Shown here: positions 5,912 through 8,692 of the stretch, piece by piece | Layout: the number at the start of each line of letters is the position of its first letter | Position numbering within the stretch: the stretch's first letter is position 1 | From: Actinomycetota bacterium | GTDB taxonomy: Bacteria; Actinomycetota; Thermoleophilia; Gaiellales; Gaiellaceae | Length of the DNA: 8,692 bases | Reading direction: 5' to 3' | NCBI GenBank assembly: GCA_005883245.1 | Contig: VAXT01000182.1 | Location: 1-8,692, forward strand | Position numbers and translations under genes: made by a program | Notes under the pieces: model-generated | Told to the model about the DNA's origin: nothing | Database searches by the model: none | What the model saw: the letters and a program-made list of their open reading frames with translations, nothing else

Positions 5912-7087
5912 TTAGCGCAGGCCGCGGCTGACGACGACGTTCACGCGGACGCCGAAGCAGAGGCGCAGGCCCTTGCGCGGCGTCTGGCGAACGACGCGGC
6001 CGCGCGGGCGCTTCGAGCGCGCATACTTGACCGTGCCCGAGACACAGCCCGCCTGGCGGACCTTCGTGCGCGCCGAACCGAGCTCCTGGCCGAGCAGGTT
6101 CGGCACCCTGCAGAGCCGGTCCGGGCCGGGCGCCACCGGCGGCGCGCCGGCGATCGGCTGCCAGTCTGGATCCGACTCGTTGGCCGGGCTGTTCGTGAGG
6201 TCGACCTGGTTGCTGCCGTCGGCTTTCATGACGAAGACCTCGCTGTCGCCGGTCGGCCCGCGGTTCGTCGTGAAGGCGATCTTCATGCCGTCGGGCGACC
6301 AGGTCGGGTCACCGTCGTTGGAGGCGTCGTTCGTGAGGTTCGTCTGGCCGCTGCCGTCGGCGTTCATGACGAAGATCTCGCCGGCGCCGCCGAAATAGCG
6401 CGTGAACGCGATCCTCGTTCCGTCGGGCGACCACACGGCCGAGTCGTCGTCGTACCCGGGCGCGTTCGTCAGGTTGTGTGCGCCCGACCCGTCGCGGTTC
6501 GCGACGAAGATCTCCGAGTTGGACGGCTCGACGGTCTGCGTGTACGCGATCTGGAGACCGCTCGGCGACCAGGCGCCCTCGTAGCCACCGGGCAGGAGCC
6601 GCGCCATGCCGGTGCCGTCGGGGTTCACCTGGAAGATCTGCGTCCCGCTGACGTCGAAGGTGATCTTCCCGTCGGGAGCCCAGTCCGGGTCGGCGTCGTC
6701 GGGTGCGGTCTTGGTCACGTTCCGCTGGGTCTTGCCGTTCGAGCTCATGACGAAGACGTCGTCGTTGTTGCTCTTGCCTGGCCGGACGAACGCGACCCTC
6801 GTGCCGTCCGTCGACCATGCAGGACTTCCGTCCGGGTTCGGGCTCCTCGTGAGGTCCGCCTTGCCGGACCCGTCGGGGGCCATCGAGAAGATGTCCTCGT
6901 TCTTCAGCGTCGGATCGAAGCGGCAGGCGGCGTCGCTCACGTACGCGATCCGTCCGTTCGCCGCCTGGGAGCCGGCGTTTGCCGATCCTCCGCCGAGCAC
7001 GGCCAGCGCTCCGGCGAGCGCGAGCACGGTCAGGACCGAGGGCCTTCGGATGCCCTTGTCAGCAGTCACGACAACTCTCATCGGCAT
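5912..7087 (-). CDS. Secreted TolB-like (PD40) beta-propeller with C-terminal PASTA domain
   Basis: The 391-residue product begins with a signal peptide (hydrophobic stretch about 17-34, likely cleavage after Ala38 in the AxA motif SANA). Residues about 45-312 are a beta-propeller of PD40/TolB-type repeats. The repeated motif is visible as AWSTDGTRVAF (90), DWAPDGKITF (135), AWSPSGLQIAY (172), VWSPDGTRIAF (218), TWSPDGMKIAF (262) and DWQP (308), alternating with IFxMxxDGSG and NLTN. After a Pro-rich linker (about 315-324), residues 327-389 form one PASTA domain (VPNLLGQ, QTPRKGL, VNVVVSRG) with Cys326, Cys348 and Cys377. PASTA domains often bind peptidoglycan fragments; the propeller ligand is unknown. 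Despite the repeats it lacks the context of a true Tol-Pal TolB. It follows mntH by 26 bp and may be cotranscribed. ATG at 7079-7081 is an alternative start; neither has a clear Shine-Dalgarno. Confidence 0.85.
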   Translation of the reverse strand: MPMRVVVTADKGIRRPSVLTVLALAGALAVLGGGSANAGSQAANGRIAYVSDAACRFDPTLKNEDIFSMAPDGSGKADLTRSPNPDGSPAWSTDGTRVAFVRPGKSNNDDVFVMSSNGKTQRNVTKTAPDDADPDWAPDGKITFDVSGTQIFQVNPDGTGMARLLPGGYEGAWSPSGLQIAYTQTVEPSNSEIFVANRDGSGAHNLTNAPGYDDDSAVWSPDGTRIAFTRYFGGAGEIFVMNADGSGQTNLTNDASNDGDPTWSPDGMKIAFTTNRGPTGDSEVFVMKADGSNQVDLTNSPANESDPDWQPIAGAPPVAPGPDRLCRVPNLLGQELGSARTKVRQAGCVSGTVKYARSKRPRGRVVRQTPRKGLRLCFGVRVNVVVSRGLR

Positions 7088-7113
7088 GAGACCGCGGCCG
7101 GTTTAGGTCCCGC

Positions 7114-8393
7114 TCAGGCGAAGAAGGTCTGCTCGAGCAGGTACACGTTCAGGCAGACGATCAGCATCGCGACGACGCTCGCGGCGACCGTCGTCACGCG
7201 CCGGTTGACCAGGCCGCCCATCAGATCGCGTTCACGCGTGAACAGCACGAGCGGGATCAGAGCGAAGGGGATCCCGAACGACAGGAATACCTGGCTGAGG
7301 ACGAGCGCGTGCGACGGGCTGGCGCCGATCGCGAGCAGGGTCAGCGCGGGCAGCATCGTCACCGTCCGCCGAACGAAGATCGGGATCCTCCGCCGGATGA
7401 AGCCCTGCATCACCACCTGGCCGGCCATCGTCCCCACCGACGAGGAGGAGATCCCCGACGCGAGCAACGCGATGCCGAAGATCGTGCCGGAGTGCGCGTG
7501 CAGGTGCGCCCCGAGCTGGTCTGCGACGAGCATGAGGTTGTTTCCGACCCCGGTGAGCCCGCTGGTGTGGAAGACGGCGGCCGAGGTCGCGAGCATCGCC
7601 ATGTTGATCGCGCCGGCGATGCCCATTGCGATCACGACGTCGATCAGCTCGAAGCGAAAGATCCTGCGCCGCGCCTCCTCGTCGATGCCCACGATCCGCC
7701 GCTGCGTGAGGGCCGAATGCAGGTATCCGAGCTCGGAAGCGTCGGCACGAACACGCCGCGGGCGACACCCGACCCGGAGACAGGAGAGAGGAGGACCTCG
7801 ATCGCGAACCCGCCGACGATCGCTCCCACGAGCGCCGTGATCACCACCTCCCCGCGTCGCCAGCCGCGTTCCTGAAGGGCAAGCACTCCGAACGCAACGG
7901 CCGCGGTGATTAGGCCTGCCACGAAGAGCGGCAACGAGAAGAGGATCGCGAGGCCCAGCGCGGCGCCCGTGAACTCGGCGAGGTCGGTCGCCATCGCGAT
8001 CGCCTCGGCCTGGATCCAGAGGAAATACGACACCCGCCGTGAGAAGCGGTCGCGGCAGACCTCGGCCAGGTTCTTGCCCGTCGCGATGCCCAACTTCGCG
8101 GACAGCGACTGGACGATCATCGCCATCAGATTCGCGGCGAGCACGACCCACAGGAGCGCGTAGCCGAATTTCGCACCCGCCGCGATGTTCGTCGCGAAGT
8201 TGCCGGGGTCGACGTAGGCGACCGCCGCGATGAACGCCGGCCCGAGAAACGGCGTCAGCGCCGCCAGCCCGCGCCGCCGCCCGGTGAGCGAGTGCTCCGC
8301 TGCCTCGAGCACCCGGGCCTCTCCGGGCAGCGCGTCCTCGACGTGGACGACGCGGTCCGCGGAGGCTGTCTCCGCCCGACCCTCGGGGGTCAC
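7114..8393 (-). pseudogene. mntH: NRAMP-family Mn2+/Fe2+ transporter, reading frame broken in TM6
   Basis: The N-terminal part (GTG at 8393 down to about 7743, 217 residues) carries the NRAMP TM1 motif DPGN at residues 62-65 (AAVAYVDPGNFATN), then KNLAEVCRDRFS and AMATDLAEFTGAALGL, and ends at GVFVP. The C-terminal part lies in another frame from about 7725 to the TGA at 7114-7116. It has YLHSALTQRRIVG, the conserved transport motif GISSSSVGTMAGQVVMQGF, and further helices ending in LLEQTFFA. NRAMP proteins import Mn2+ or Fe2+ with protons. At the break only 17 nt separate GVFVP from YLHS, whereas family members have about 24 residues there, including the TM6 segment GATVMPH that contacts the metal. 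So roughly 55-60 nt appear to be missing. Unless this is an assembly fault, the gene cannot make a working transporter. Its GTG overlaps the upstream repressor stop by 4 nt. Confidence 0.87.
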
Positions 8394-8692
8394 GTCACGC
8401 CGATGCCGCCGGCGAGCTCGCGCGAAATGGCATGCTGGGCCTTCCCCACGCGCACCGTGAGCGGGCCGCCAAAGGGCTCGGCGGCGCGCAGCTTGACCTT
8501 CTTGCCCGGGACGAGCGCGAGCTTCGTCAGATAGCGCAGCAGCTCGTCGTCGCCGTCGGGAACTCGCTTGATCGTCGCCTCGTCGCCCGGCTCGAGGCTG
8601 GCCAGCGTGCGCAGGCGCGCGCGGTCGATGTGGAGCTCGGCGTCCGGGATCGGATCACCGTGCGGGTCGTGCGTCGGATAGCCGAGCGAGCG
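8390..8692 (-). CDS. DtxR/MntR-family metal-dependent repressor, C-terminal part
   Basis: The frame is open from the right edge of the window to a TGA at 8390-8392 and gives 100 residues. LGYPTHDPHGDPIPD near the start is the dimerisation/metal-binding domain signature of DtxR/MntR-type regulators. It is followed by a FeoA/SH3-like C-terminal domain (about residues 30-97) with LEPGDEATI, LLRYLTKLALVPGKKV, PFGGPLTVRVG and ISRELAGGIGV. The N-terminal helix-turn-helix lies outside the window. Such proteins repress metal-uptake genes when Mn2+ or Fe2+ is bound. The stop overlaps the mntH start as GTGA (8390-8393), so the two genes form an operon in which the regulator probably controls both itself and the transporter. 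Metal specificity cannot be settled from this part; the NRAMP partner favours Mn. Confidence 0.88.
   Translation of the reverse strand, partial: RSLGYPTHDPHGDPIPDAELHIDRARLRTLASLEPGDEATIKRVPDGDDELLRYLTKLALVPGKKVKLRAAEPFGGPLTVRVGKAQHAISRELAGGIGVT

Noticed and set aside
5882..7840. A 652-codon open frame on the + strand
   Set aside because: It lies antisense to the PASTA-propeller gene and mntH. Its translation is Arg/Asp/Val-rich with no recognisable domain, and long antisense frames are expected in such GC-rich coding DNA.
7114..8393. mntH halves as two separate functional proteins
   Set aside because: The break is inside TM6 and deletes the metal-binding motif. No split NRAMP arrangement is known to me, and no Shine-Dalgarno or convincing start precedes the second half.

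Overview
The window is very GC-rich and densely packed, with strong G/C preference at third codon positions and frequent GTG starts. Together with a secreted TolB-like/PASTA protein and a PQQ/BNR propeller protein, this suggests a high-GC actinobacterial lineage, perhaps Thermoleophilia. That placement is inference; no marker gene is present.

Left half (1-3957, + strand): the distal part of a multisubunit monovalent cation/proton antiporter operon. The order is mnhE (3' end only), mnhF, mnhG, a free-standing DUF4040/MbhD-like subunit, a fused MbhE-MnhB subunit, mnhC and mnhD. This is the order of the antiporter module of archaeal membrane-bound hydrogenase (MbhA to MbhH), not the classical MrpA-first order. 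Every junction is a 4-nt or 1-nt overlap, so translation is probably coupled. All products are membrane proteins that would assemble into one Na+/H+ translocating complex. mnhD carries a perfect 135-bp in-frame tandem duplication and unusual residues at two positions of the proton relay.

Right half (3954-8692, - strand): four genes reading leftward. The C-terminal part of a DtxR/MntR-family metal-dependent repressor overlaps by 4 nt an NRAMP-type Mn/Fe transporter gene (mntH), forming a metal-homeostasis pair. After 26 bp comes a secreted TolB-like beta-propeller with a C-terminal PASTA domain. After another 37 bp comes a secreted PQQ-like plus BNR (Asp-box) propeller. mntH has one reading-frame break that removes the conserved TM6 metal-binding motif. 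The PQQ/BNR gene has two breaks, each apparently with missing sequence. The mnh operon and the - strand genes meet tail to tail, with both TAG stops in one CTAG palindrome at 3954-3957.

No intergenic stretch exceeds 40 bp. I found no RNA genes, CRISPR arrays, insertion sequences or prophage. I do not see a clearly undescribed system. The points most worth checking are the exact duplication in mnhD, the altered relay residues, and the clustering of one duplication and three apparent deletions in 8.7 kb, which may be assembly error rather than biology.
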